Assembly: GCF_016056275.1 (NCBI RefSeq)
Contig: NZ_JAECZA010000003.1
Location: 1 to 64,000, forward strand
Origin: Dendronalium phyllosphericum CENA369
GTDB lineage: Bacteria > Cyanobacteriota > Cyanobacteriia > Cyanobacteriales > Nostocaceae
Direction: 5' to 3'
DNA: 64,000 nt
Shown here: positions 35,258 through 45,800 of the stretch, piece after piece
How positions within the stretch are numbered: the stretch's first letter is position 1
How the letters are laid out: every line of letters begins with the position of its first letter
Notes under the pieces: model-generated
Database searches by the model: none
The model's input: the letters and a program-made list of their open reading frames with translations, nothing else
What the model was told of the DNA's origin: nothing
Program-made: the position numbers and the translations under genes

Positions 35258-38068
35258 ATGATTGCAAATAAAATTAGAAATCAATTGACTGCTGAAGATT
35301 TATTTTCTCATAAGAGTTACTGGTTAAATCAAATCTCTGACGAACTGCCTGAGACGACTTTGATTGCAGATTATGTCAGACCAGCAATATATGAGGGTAA
35401 AAAGAACTCAGTCAGCTTTGAGATCCCAAGTGATTTGTCTGAAAAAATTATTAAGTTTACAAATAACTCTGATTTTTCTATTTACTTATTGCTTGTAGCA
35501 GTATTAAGTATTTTTCTCCAAAAATATAATGGAACGAATGATATTATAGTTGGCTCTCCAGTTTATCAAAAATTCAACAGTCAGGAATCCCTTTCAAAAG
35601 TAATTCCTTTACACTTTCATATCGATAAACAATTTGCATTTAAAGATTTACTGATTCAAGTTCAAGAAACAGCTATTAATGGTTATATTCATCAAAATTA
35701 TTCTTTTGACGAATTAATTGAACTATTAAATTTACCAGTTAATTACAATCGTTGCTCAATTTTTGACATCATTATTTTATTAGAAAACATCCATTCTTTA
35801 GAGGATGTAATAAATATTAAAAATGATTTAACTTTTGCTTTTAGAATTAATGCTAGTTTAATTCAAGGGCAAATTTACTATAATAATTTATTATTTGCTG
35901 AAAAAAGTATTGAAATCATCGCCAATCATTACATCAATATATTAAATACTGTTGTAGACAATTTCCTAATTCAGATATCAGATATTCCTGTTATACAAGA
36001 GAATGAAACAAATAACTTACTAAAAGATTTTAATAAGAATACAAAACTATATCCGATCGCTCAAACACTTGATAAGTTATTTGAAAGGCAAGTAGAACAA
36101 ACACCTAACAAGTTAGCTACTGTTTTTGCCAATACTCAATTAACATATCAAAAGCTCAATCAAAAAGCCAATCAACTAGCTAGACTTTTGTCTGAGTTAG
36201 GAGTTCAAAAAGGAGATTTTGTTGGAATTCTCAAAGAACGAGATATAAACTTTCTCATCGGTATACTTGCCATACACAAAGTTGGTGGAGTCTATGTGCC
36301 AATTGATAGTACATATCCGCCAGATAGAATTAAATACATGATATCTAACAGCCAAGTGAGAGTTTTATTAACCGATTCTTCTTATTTAGAAGTTTTGGCT
36401 AGTTCGCAAGAAGATAGCCCGTATTTGGAATGTTTAATATGTTTAGATATCAAATCAAATAAACAAGCGATCGCCTTGACAAATACGATCGAAATATATG
36501 ACGAACTAAATTTTAGTAACTTACCTCAAGAAAATTTAGAGGTAAATCATCAAGGAATCGATCCGGCTTATATGATTTATACGTCCGGTTCAACAGGATT
36601 GCCCAAAGGAGTAATTATTAGACATGGTAGCGCAATCAACCATATTTATGCTGAATTTGATGCTCTAGAGTTATCTGATAACTTTGCTTTTCTGCAAACT
36701 GCTCCAGCTTCATCTGATATTTCAGTTTGGCAATTTTTAGCTCCCATATTAATTGGTGGTAAGACTATCATTGTCGATACCGAAACTATTTGTAATCCAG
36801 AAAAATTATTCCAAGTTATTAAAGAAGAAAAAATTACTATTGTTGAGTTAGTTCCAGTCGTTCTCTCAGGCTTATTAGATTACATCTCCCGCTTAACAAC
36901 AGCTGAAAGATTGTTACCTAACCTCAAGTGGATGATGGTGACAGGAGAATCTGTGTCAGTAGAACTGGTAAACAAGTGGCTGAAGATGTATCCCTCAATT
37001 CCGATAGTGAATGCTTACGGCCCAAGTGAAGCCGCAGATGATATTACTCAGTTTATTGTTGCCCAACCTTTACCAGAAAACCAACGTACAGTTCCTATTG
37101 GTAAACCGTTGGCAAACTTAAATCTCTATATTCTTGATGCTCAAATGCAACTATTACCAATTGGATTTCCTGGGGAAATTTGTGTATCGGGATATGGGGT
37201 AGCTGAAGGATATTGGCAAAATGAAGAAATGACAAAATCAAATTTTGTTCCTAATCTTTTTTCTACCAATGCTAAACCACTACCAGGAATCCAAAAAGAT
37301 TTAATTTATAAAACTGGAGATTTAGGCAGGTGGCTTCCTGATGGAAATATTGAATTTATAGGACGTATTGACCATCAGGTAAAAATTCGTGGTTTCCGCA
37401 TTGAATTAGGAGAAATTGAAACGTTACTGAGTCAGCATCCTGTCGTGGGCGAGAATGTAGTTATTGTCAGAGAAGATATTCCGGGCGACAAACGCTTAGT
37501 AGCTTATATTGTTCCAACTGGTGAATATGCAGATTTACAAGATAGTTCAGAATTCAAAACTTATGATTTAGAACTACGAAATTTTTTGAAAGAAAGATTG
37601 CCAGACTATATGTTGCCTTCTACTTTCATGTTGTTAGAGTCACTACCTCTAACTCCTAGTGGCAAGTTAGATCGTCGGGCATTACCTCAGCCTGATTATC
37701 TGCGTCCAGAATTGGAAACTACTTATGTGATGCCGCGCAACGATGTAGAACGTATAATAGCTGAGGTTTGGCAAAATACACTAAATATTCCAAAAGTAGG
37801 TATCCAAGATAACTTTTTTGATATTGGCGGACATTCATTAAATGTACTTCAAGTATATAGTAAACTGCGCGAACTATTAAAGGCAAATTTAGCAATAACT
37901 GACCTTTTTAAGTATCCAACTATCAGTTCTTTGTCACAATATTTTAGTAAAAAAGAAAATAATGATGAAGTGTTTGCTGCTGAAAATAATGAACTAAACG
38001 AAAAGTTAGACGCTGGTAAAACCAGATTCAAACAACGTTTAATGCAGAAGCAAAAACAAAATATTTAA
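35258..38068 (+). CDS. NRPS: partial C-A(Dab)-PCP
   Basis: The protein has 936 residues. The first 250 or so match only the C-terminal lobe of a condensation domain (KYNGTNDIIVGSPV, then IHQNYSFDELIELL). No N-terminal lobe or HHxxxDG is present. The adenylation domain (about 275-790) has YTSGSTGLPKG, YGPSEAADD and GRIDHQVKIRGFRIELGEIE, followed by a PCP (IGGHSLN near 858) and a basic tail. Hand-read specificity positions give D-I-W-E-M-T-A-D-D, one change from the known Dab code DIWELTADDK. The needed condensation activity is presumably the complete C domain at the end of the protein at 27867-33701. A GAGGAAG ribosome-binding site precedes the ATG. Confidence 0.9.
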   Translation: MIANKIRNQLTAEDLFSHKSYWLNQISDELPETTLIADYVRPAIYEGKKNSVSFEIPSDLSEKIIKFTNNSDFSIYLLLVAVLSIFLQKYNGTNDIIVGSPVYQKFNSQESLSKVIPLHFHIDKQFAFKDLLIQVQETAINGYIHQNYSFDELIELLNLPVNYNRCSIFDIIILLENIHSLEDVINIKNDLTFAFRINASLIQGQIYYNNLLFAEKSIEIIANHYINILNTVVDNFLIQISDIPVIQENETNNLLKDFNKNTKLYPIAQTLDKLFERQVEQTPNKLATVFANTQLTYQKLNQKANQLARLLSELGVQKGDFVGILKERDINFLIGILAIHKVGGVYVPIDSTYPPDRIKYMISNSQVRVLLTDSSYLEVLASSQEDSPYLECLICLDIKSNKQAIALTNTIEIYDELNFSNLPQENLEVNHQGIDPAYMIYTSGSTGLPKGVIIRHGSAINHIYAEFDALELSDNFAFLQTAPASSDISVWQFLAPILIGGKTIIVDTETICNPEKLFQVIKEEKITIVELVPVVLSGLLDYISRLTTAERLLPNLKWMMVTGESVSVELVNKWLKMYPSIPIVNAYGPSEAADDITQFIVAQPLPENQRTVPIGKPLANLNLYILDAQMQLLPIGFPGEICVSGYGVAEGYWQNEEMTKSNFVPNLFSTNAKPLPGIQKDLIYKTGDLGRWLPDGNIEFIGRIDHQVKIRGFRIELGEIETLLSQHPVVGENVVIVREDIPGDKRLVAYIVPTGEYADLQDSSEFKTYDLELRNFLKERLPDYMLPSTFMLLESLPLTPSGKLDRRALPQPDYLRPELETTYVMPRNDVERIIAEVWQNTLNIPKVGIQDNFFDIGGHSLNVLQVYSKLRELLKANLAITDLFKYPTISSLSQYFSKKENNDEVFAAENNELNEKLDAGKTRFKQRLMQKQKQNI

Positions 38069-38080
38069 TTTAAAAGTCTA

Positions 38081-41000
38081 ATGGAAATCCCAGTAAATTA
38101 TTTAAACGAGAAAACAGGATTAGAAATAGCTATTATCGGTCTGAGTGGCTGTTTCCCTAAAGCTCAAAATATCGAGCAATTTTGGCAAAATCTCCGAGAC
38201 GGAATCGAGTCAATTCATTCTTTCACTGATGAAGAGTTAAAAAATTTAGGTGTAGATGCTGCCCTGATTGCAGACCCTAATTATGTTAAAGCACAGGGTG
38301 TAGTTGAAGGCGTAGATTTATTTGATGCTGCATTTTTTGGCATCAGCCCTAGAGAAGCTGAAATCATGGACCCTGCAATGCGTTTCTTTTTAGAATACGC
38401 CTGGACGGCACTTGAAAATGCTGGCTACAGTTGCGAAGCTTACAATCAGCCAATTGGAGTTTATGCTGGTACTAATTTTGGCGGTTATTTATTAAATATT
38501 TATTCAAATTCCGATATTGTAGCCTCTGTTGGCGATAAACAAATAGAAAAAGGTATCTCCCCAGCTTACATTACTACACTTACTTCTTATAAATTAAACT
38601 TGCAGGGGCCGAGTTATGGAGTTCAAACCACCTGTTCGAGTTCATTAGTTGCTTTGCATTTAGCCTGTCAAAGTTTGCTTAGTGGCGAATGTGATATTGC
38701 TTTGGCTGGAGGAGTTTCAATATCCCAAGCAGTTGGTTATGTATATCAGCAAGAAGGAATTGAATCTCCTGATGGGCATTGTCGTGCTTTTGATGCCAAG
38801 GCCAAGGGAACTGTTAGAGGAAGGGGTTTAGGTATTGTAGTCTTAAAACGTTTAGAGGAAGCGATCGCAGATGGTGATTGCATCCATGCAGTTATCAAAG
38901 GTTCTGCGATTAACAATGATGGCGCGAATAAAGTTAGCTATACTGCACCCAGCATTCACGGCCAAGCAAAGGCGATTAGAGCAGCTCAAATGATGGCTGA
39001 GGTGGAACCCGAAACAATCACCTATATAGAAGCTCACGGAACTGGAACAACTCTTGGAGATCCGGTTGAAGTTGCCGCACTGACACAAGCTTTTCGCAGC
39101 AAAACTCCCAAAAAAGGCTTTTGTGCAATTGGTTCTGTAAAAACCAATATTGGACATTTGGACGAAGCTGCTGGAATTGCAGGTCTAATTAAAACTGTCT
39201 TAGCTCTGAAACACAAACAAATACCGCCTAGCTTGAATTTTGAAGAACCAAATCCTCAGATAGATTTTACTAACAGTCCTTTTTATGTCAACAATGCACT
39301 ATCTGAGTGGAAAACTAATGGCACTCCTCGCCGTGCGGGTGTGAGTTCCTTTGGTTTTGGCGGGACAAATGCCCATGTAATTTTAGAAGAAGCACCAATT
39401 GTAGAGGGGCAGGGGAGCAGGGGAGCAGGGGAGCCAGTGCGTTGCGGAGGTTCCCTCCGTTGTAGCAACTGGCGTGAGCAGGGGAGAAAGTATCAATTAT
39501 TAGTTCTTTCTGCCAAAACGGAATCGGCGCTAGAAACTGCTACAGAGAATTTAGCTAATCACTTGCGAGAGTATCCAGATTTAAATCTCGCTGATGTTGC
39601 TCATACTTTGCAAGTGGGTCGCTGGATTTTCAATCATCGCCGTATGGTAATTTGCCAAGACCGAGAAGATGCAATCAAGGCACTGCAAGACCCTCAAAGA
39701 GCTTTCACCCATTACCAAGAACCTTGCAATTGCTCTGTAGTGTTTATGTTTTCCGGGCAGGGTACGCAATATGTGAATATGGGTCGGGAATTATACGAGA
39801 GTGAAAGCGTATTTAGAGAGCAAGTTGATTACTGCTGCGAACTGCTCAAACCTCTGTTGGATTTAGACCTGCGTCAAGTTCTCTACCCCAGCGAAGCAGA
39901 AGCTTTAACCGCAACACAAAAGTTGCAGCAAACAGCAATTACTCAACCAGCACTGTTTGTCATTGAATACGCTTTAGCCAAGTTATGGATGGCGTGGGGC
40001 GTGCAACCTGAAGCGATGATTGGTCACAGTATCGGAGAGTATGTAGCTGCAACCATAGCTGGAGTTTTCTCCCTAGAAGATGCTTTAGCGATCGCTGCCA
40101 CCCGCGGCAAACTCATGCAGCAAATGCCAACTGGTGCTATGCTCTCTATTCAGCTTCCAGAACAAGAAGTACAACAACTGTTAGAAAAGGAAGTTTCTCT
40201 GGCTGCAAGCAATGCACCTTCTTCCTGCGTAGTATCCGGTTCCGAAGCAGCAATTGACCGATTGCAACAAAAGCTCCAACAACTAGGTGTCAGCTGTCGG
40301 CGTTTGCATACTTCCCATGCCTTTCATTCACAAATGATGTCACCCATCATTGAGACTTTCACCCAGTCGTTACAAAAAATCAAACTCAATCCCCCGCAAA
40401 TTCCGTTTGTGTCCAATGTTAGCGGCACTTGGATTACCGCAGCCGAAGCAACAAATCCTAACTATTGGGCAAAGCATTTGAGGCAACCAGTACGCTTCAG
40501 TCACGGAATAAGTGAATTGCTTCGCCAGCCACGAATATTGTTAGAAGTCGGGCCGGGAAGGACGCTCAGTAGTTTGGCAAAACATCAAACAGATGAAGCG
40601 ATTGTACTAACTTCTATACGGCATCCTCAAGAGCAACAATCAGATATCGCGTTTTTACTTGACACTTTGGGTCAGCTGTGGTCAGCAGGAGTTAAAATTG
40701 ACTGGTCAGGTTTTTATGCAAACCAAAAGCGTCATCGCATACCCTTACCTACTTATCCTTTTGAGCGCCAACGTTACTGGATTGAGGTAAATCGAAATGC
40801 AACTCTGGCGATGATGTCGCCCAAAAATTTAGATAAAAAGCGAGAAATTGCTGACTGGTTTTACATTCCTCGCTGGCGAGAATCGACACCGCTTGAGCTA
40901 AACCAAAAGGAAAAACTAGTAGAACAAAAGTTCTCTTGGTTAGTGTTTGTCGATACCTATGGAATAGGAGCAGAAATTGCTGAAAAACTCAAGCAACAAG

Positions 41001-42850
41001 GTCAAGATGTAATTGTCGTTCAAGTTGCAGATAAATTTGCCAAACTTAGCGACTGTACCTATGCAATCAATCCCCAACAAAGCGATGACTGCGATCGCTT
41101 GCTCCAAACACTACACCAACAAAATTGGATTCCCCAAAGAATTGCTCATTTTTGGAGCGTTACTCCCAAGGATATTTTATCCGCTCAAGAGCTAGACAAA
41201 CATGAAGATTATCAATATCTCGGTTTCTGGAGCCTGCTTTTTTTAGCACAGGCGTTAGGAAGACAAAATGTCAGCAATGATTTGAAAATAATGGTTGTCA
41301 CCAGTAATTTATATGATATTACTGGCGAAGAAAAATTATGCCCCTCTAAGGCAACCATATTAGGCCCGTGTAAAGTAATTCCTAAAGAATATTCAAATAT
41401 TAATTGCTGTACTATTGATATAATAATTTCGTCTTCCAAAACTCTACAACCACAAATTTTAGACAATCTGCTCGCAGAATTTACAGCAGAGCAAATTAAT
41501 GACATAGTTGCCTACCGTGGAAATCATCGCTGGATTCAATCCTTCGAGCCTGTGCGTTTAGAACAGAATATAGCCAATAAAACTAAATTAAAACAGGGAG
41601 GAGTTTATTTAATTACTGGTGGGTTAGGTGGCATTGGTTTAGTATTAGCAGAACATCTAGCAAAAACAGTGCAAGCTAGATTAGTTTTAGTGGGAAGAAA
41701 GAGTATCCCTGAAAAAAATAATTGGCAAGAATGGTTGGTAACTCATGATGAAGAAGATAGAGTTAGCCAGATAATTCGTAAACTGCAATTATTGGAAACC
41801 TTTGGTGCAGAAGTATTGGTAATTAGCGCCGATGTGACTAGTTCCGAACAAATGCAAGCTGTAATTACTCAGTCAGTAGAAAAATTCGGTTGCATTAACG
41901 GTGTAATTCATGCAGCTGGTATTGCTGGTGGCGGTATCATCCAACTCAAAACTCCAAATATAGCAAATAACGTACTAGCACCAAAAGTTAAAGGAACAAT
42001 AGTATTAAAGCAAGTTCTGCAAAATATCAATTTAGATTTCTTGGTACTTTGTTCGTCCCAAACCTCTATTTTAGGTGAATTTGGACAGGTAGATTATTGT
42101 GCAGCTAATGCATTTTTGGATGCATTAGCATATAATAACACTGATAAATATGGGCTATTAACAATATCAATTAACTGGGATAATTGGCAAGAAGTAGGTA
42201 TGGCGGTAGAGACTGTTGTACCAGATAAAATCAAACAGATCAGGGAAGAAGAGCGAAAAAAAGGAATATTACCTCAAGAAGGGGCTGATGCTTTTAATCG
42301 CATTTTGGGGAGTAATTTACCTCATGTTATTATATCTACACAAGATTTCTCAGTTTTAATTGAGCATAATCAATCTTCCAAGTATTTGGAAATAGAATTA
42401 ACAGTTTTAGAAGATAAATTAGCGTCAACAGGTCTTTCTCAACACCATCCCCGTCCTCATCTACGCAATGATTATGTTGCTCCTCGCAATGAAATTGAAG
42501 CAACTCTTGCTCAAGTCTGGCAACAAATCTTAGGAATTCAACAAATCGGCATTTATGATAACTTTTTGGAATTAGGAGGAGATTCATTATTAGCTACTCA
42601 AATCATTTCTCGACTACATAAATTCGACATAGAACTGCCACTACATAGCCTCTTTGAAATACCCACTATTATCGAGCAAGCATTGATAGTTGAACAAAGA
42701 CGAAATTTCGCAGAAGATAATATCAATACGATTACCAGAGTAGAGCGGAGTAACGCTCAACAGATGTTGGCAAATATCGATGAGATTTCAAATCAAGAAG
42801 TTGAGTTATTGCTGAATCAGATTTTATTAGAAAAGGAGGCTAGCTCATGA
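38081..42850 (+). CDS. PKS module: KS-AT(malonyl)-KR-ACP
   Basis: The protein has 1589 residues. The KS has TTCSSSLVAL with active Cys, EAHGTGT and KTNIGHLD. The AT has FSGQGTQY, GHSIGE near 647 and SHAFHSQM, so it is catalytically complete with the HAFH form typical of malonyl-CoA. The KR (GGLGGIG near 1178) retains Ser, Tyr and Asn. The ACP has LGGDSLLA near 1496. The C-terminal segment SNQEVELLLNQILLEK resembles the short docking peptides of cyanobacterial PKSs that precede NRPSs. The partner would be the LSPEKKREVLAKLLQEK start of the next protein, whose ATG overlaps this stop by 4 bp. The KS-AT linker is interrupted in frame by a G-rich heptad tract and a palindromic repeat. The product is a beta-hydroxy extension of the Dab residue. 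Confidence 0.92.
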   Translation: MEIPVNYLNEKTGLEIAIIGLSGCFPKAQNIEQFWQNLRDGIESIHSFTDEELKNLGVDAALIADPNYVKAQGVVEGVDLFDAAFFGISPREAEIMDPAMRFFLEYAWTALENAGYSCEAYNQPIGVYAGTNFGGYLLNIYSNSDIVASVGDKQIEKGISPAYITTLTSYKLNLQGPSYGVQTTCSSSLVALHLACQSLLSGECDIALAGGVSISQAVGYVYQQEGIESPDGHCRAFDAKAKGTVRGRGLGIVVLKRLEEAIADGDCIHAVIKGSAINNDGANKVSYTAPSIHGQAKAIRAAQMMAEVEPETITYIEAHGTGTTLGDPVEVAALTQAFRSKTPKKGFCAIGSVKTNIGHLDEAAGIAGLIKTVLALKHKQIPPSLNFEEPNPQIDFTNSPFYVNNALSEWKTNGTPRRAGVSSFGFGGTNAHVILEEAPIVEGQGSRGAGEPVRCGGSLRCSNWREQGRKYQLLVLSAKTESALETATENLANHLREYPDLNLADVAHTLQVGRWIFNHRRMVICQDREDAIKALQDPQRAFTHYQEPCNCSVVFMFSGQGTQYVNMGRELYESESVFREQVDYCCELLKPLLDLDLRQVLYPSEAEALTATQKLQQTAITQPALFVIEYALAKLWMAWGVQPEAMIGHSIGEYVAATIAGVFSLEDALAIAATRGKLMQQMPTGAMLSIQLPEQEVQQLLEKEVSLAASNAPSSCVVSGSEAAIDRLQQKLQQLGVSCRRLHTSHAFHSQMMSPIIETFTQSLQKIKLNPPQIPFVSNVSGTWITAAEATNPNYWAKHLRQPVRFSHGISELLRQPRILLEVGPGRTLSSLAKHQTDEAIVLTSIRHPQEQQSDIAFLLDTLGQLWSAGVKIDWSGFYANQKRHRIPLPTYPFERQRYWIEVNRNATLAMMSPKNLDKKREIADWFYIPRWRESTPLELNQKEKLVEQKFSWLVFVDTYGIGAEIAEKLKQQGQDVIVVQVADKFAKLSDCTYAINPQQSDDCDRLLQTLHQQNWIPQRIAHFWSVTPKDILSAQELDKHEDYQYLGFWSLLFLAQALGRQNVSNDLKIMVVTSNLYDITGEEKLCPSKATILGPCKVIPKEYSNINCCTIDIIISSSKTLQPQILDNLLAEFTAEQINDIVAYRGNHRWIQSFEPVRLEQNIANKTKLKQGGVYLITGGLGGIGLVLAEHLAKTVQARLVLVGRKSIPEKNNWQEWLVTHDEEDRVSQIIRKLQLLETFGAEVLVISADVTSSEQMQAVITQSVEKFGCINGVIHAAGIAGGGIIQLKTPNIANNVLAPKVKGTIVLKQVLQNINLDFLVLCSSQTSILGEFGQVDYCAANAFLDALAYNNTDKYGLLTISINWDNWQEVGMAVETVVPDKIKQIREEERKKGILPQEGADAFNRILGSNLPHVIISTQDFSVLIEHNQSSKYLEIELTVLEDKLASTGLSQHHPRPHLRNDYVAPRNEIEATLAQVWQQILGIQQIGIYDNFLELGGDSLLATQIISRLHKFDIELPLHSLFEIPTIIEQALIVEQRRNFAEDNINTITRVERSNAQQMLANIDEISNQEVELLLNQILLEKEASS
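39404..39486. repeat. GGAGCAG heptad tract split by a palindromic repeat, inside PKS linker
   Basis: AGGGGCAGGGGAGCAGGGGAGCAGGGGA (39404-39432) and TGAGCAGGGGAGA (from 39475) are heptad-type tandem repeats flanking the 42-bp palindrome. They are translated as part of the KS-AT linker (VEGQGSRGAGEP, then REQGRKYQ) without breaking the frame. The linker is longer than in the sister PKSs by about this amount. Confidence 0.65.
39433..39474. repeat. 42-bp palindromic repeat, copy 2 (inside PKS gene)
   Basis: The outer arms GCCAGT...ACTGGC enclose GTTGC...GCAAC and the inner hairpin GGAGGTTCCCTCC. Exactly 42 bp (14 codons) long, it is read in frame as EPVRCGGSLRCSNWR. It has the same outer structure as the intergenic copy at 1721-1762. 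Confidence 0.7.
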
Positions 42851-45800
42851 CCAATATTCACGAAAATCTAGCTGGACTTTCACCAGAAAAAAAACGTGAA
42901 GTTTTGGCAAAACTCCTTCAAGAAAAGGTGAGCCAGCCTCAAATTTTCCCCATGTCTTTTGCTCAACAGAGACTTTGGTTTATAGATCGATTACAACCTG
43001 GAAACTTTGCTAATCACATCTGGGCAGCTTTGCGTCTTACCGGTATCATTAATCGAGCTGCATTATTGCAAACTTTTAATGAAATCGTTCGCCGCCATGA
43101 AGTTTTGCGTTCTACTTTCGGACTTATAGCAGAAAAACCCGTTCAGATAATTCTTCCTACTTTAAGCTTAGATTTACCTATTATCAATATTGAAACATCT
43201 GATGTTGAGGAAGAAGCTGAAATTAAAAACTTAGTTATACAAGAAATACAGCAACCCTTCAATTTGAGCCAAGCTCCATTATTAAGAGCTACTTTACTGC
43301 GGTTGAAAGAAACAGAACACATTTTGGTGTTCGCAATGCACCATATTATCTCTGATGGTTGGTCAGTGGGAGTATTGATTAAAGAAGTCGCAGCACTTTA
43401 CGAAGCATTCTCAAAAGGGCAACCGTCTCCATTTTCAGAACTGTCAATACAGTATGTAGACTTTACAAATTGGCAGCAAAAATGGCTACAAGGAGAGGTT
43501 TTACAATCACAGATATCTTATTGGAAAAAACAGTTAGAAGGCGCACCAAAATTATTAGATTTACCCACTGACTACCCACGGCCCGCTGTTGGAAGTTTTC
43601 GAGGTGCTACTTATTCATTTGAGTTATCAAATGAGTTATATATAGCCTTAAATAAATTGAGCCAGCAGCATGAAATTACTTTATTTATGACTGTGTTAGC
43701 AGTCTTTCAAACACTGCTATGGCGTTATACGGGTAGTGAAGACATTGTGGTTGGTTCGCCGATCGCCAACCGCAATCGTACAGAGTTAGAAGGATTAATT
43801 GGTTTTTTTGCGAATACAATTACCCTGCGAACTAATTTAGTCGGGAATCCAACTTTTGTAGAGTTATTAACTCGCGTGCGAAAGGTAGCATTAGAAGCTT
43901 ACGCTCATCAAGATTTACCTTTTGAACAGCTAGTAGAAGAACTGCAACCACAACGAAACTTGAGCTATACACCAATATTTCAAGTGATGTTTGTGTTTCA
44001 GAATACACCAATATCAGTTTTAGAGTTGCCTGGTTTAACTATCAGTCCCTTGGCAATTGATAATGGTAGTACCAAATTTGATTTAACTTTAGAAATAACA
44101 GAAACAGCAGGAAAACTTTTTGCCAATCTGGAGTTTAATACAGATTTATTCCAAGAAAATACTATCAAGCGGATGGCTGGACATTTCCAGACCTTGCTCA
44201 AAAGTATTGTTGCTAATCCAGAGTTACGACTTTCAGAATTATCACTACTAACAGAATCTGAAAAACATCAATTGCTGTTGGAGTGGAATAATACAGAAGT
44301 TGCGTATCCTCAAAAGCAATGTATTCATGAATTATTAGAAGCGCAAGTTGAGAAAACACCCGACGCAGTAGCAGTAGTATTTGAAGATGAACAGTTAACC
44401 TATCGCCAACTCAACGCCAAAGCCAACCAATTAGCGCACTACCTACGGACTTTGGGAGTAAAACCAGAAGTACTGGTAGGAATTTATGTAGAGCGTTCGT
44501 CGAAGACGTTGCCGAAGGCATCGCTCTATACAATTATTGGAATCTTAGCTATCCTCAAAGCAGGTGGTGCATACGTACCACTAGATCCCGCATATCCACC
44601 AGAACGTTTAGCTTTTATCTTGCAGGATGCTCAAGTTTCAGTACTCTTAACACAGCAGCACCTAATAGAAAACTTACCGCCACATCAGACCAATGTTGTT
44701 TTAGATACTGACTGGGAAAGTATAACTCAGCAAAGCCAACAAAACCCAATCAATGAATGTACAACTGATAACTTAGCTTATATCATCTATACATCCGGCT
44801 CAACAGGACAACCCAAGGGCGTATTAGTCAATCACAGCAATGTGGCTCGTTTGTTGGCAGCAACAGAACATTGGTATAAATTCAATCGAGATGATGTCTG
44901 GACACTGTTCCATTCCATAGCCTTTGATTTTTCCGTTTGGGAACTCTGGGGTGCTTTGCTGTATGGCGGGAAACTAGTCATAGTACCTTACTGGCTAAGT
45001 CGTTCGCCCGAAGACTTTTATCAATTATTGGTAACACAGCAAGTAACAGTACTCAACCAAACGCCTTCCGCTTTTTCTCAACTCATACAAGTAGAAGAAT
45101 TAGCAACTAGCAAACAGCTAAATCTACGATTAGTCATCTTTGGTGGAGAAGCACTGCAACTAGAAAGCTTAAGACCTTGGTTTGAGCGTCATGGCGATGC
45201 CTTGCCGCAGTTAGTTAATATGTACGGTATTACAGAAACAACCGTACACGTTACCTATCGTCCGCTGACAAAGGCAGACTTAGAAGTAGGATTGGGAAGT
45301 ATTATCGGTCGTCCCATTCCTGACTTGCAAGTTTATTTATTAGACCAATATCAGCAACTAGTACCGATTGGAGTCAAGGGTGAGATGTACGTTGGTGGTG
45401 CTGGTGTGGCACGAGGTTATTTAAATCGACCAGAATTAACAACCCAAAGATTTATTCCTCATCCCTTTAGCGATAAACCAAATGCACGCCTGTATAAAAC
45501 TGGTGATTTGGCGCGTTATCTGCCCAATGGAGACATTGAGTACTTAGGACGTATTGACGATCAGGTGAAGATTCGCGGCTTTCGTATTGAATTGGGAGAA
45601 ATTGAAGCGATCGCTAGCCAACATCCAGCAGTGCGCGAAACTGTTGTTGTGGTAGCATCTCAACGAATAGTAGCGTATGTAGTCCCGCAAACCGAGCAAA
45701 CACTGGTAATTTCTGAATTGCGTCACTTCCTAGAGTCAAAGTTACCAAGCTACATGATGCCAGCAGCTTTTGTATTGCTAGAGGCATTACCCCTGACAGC

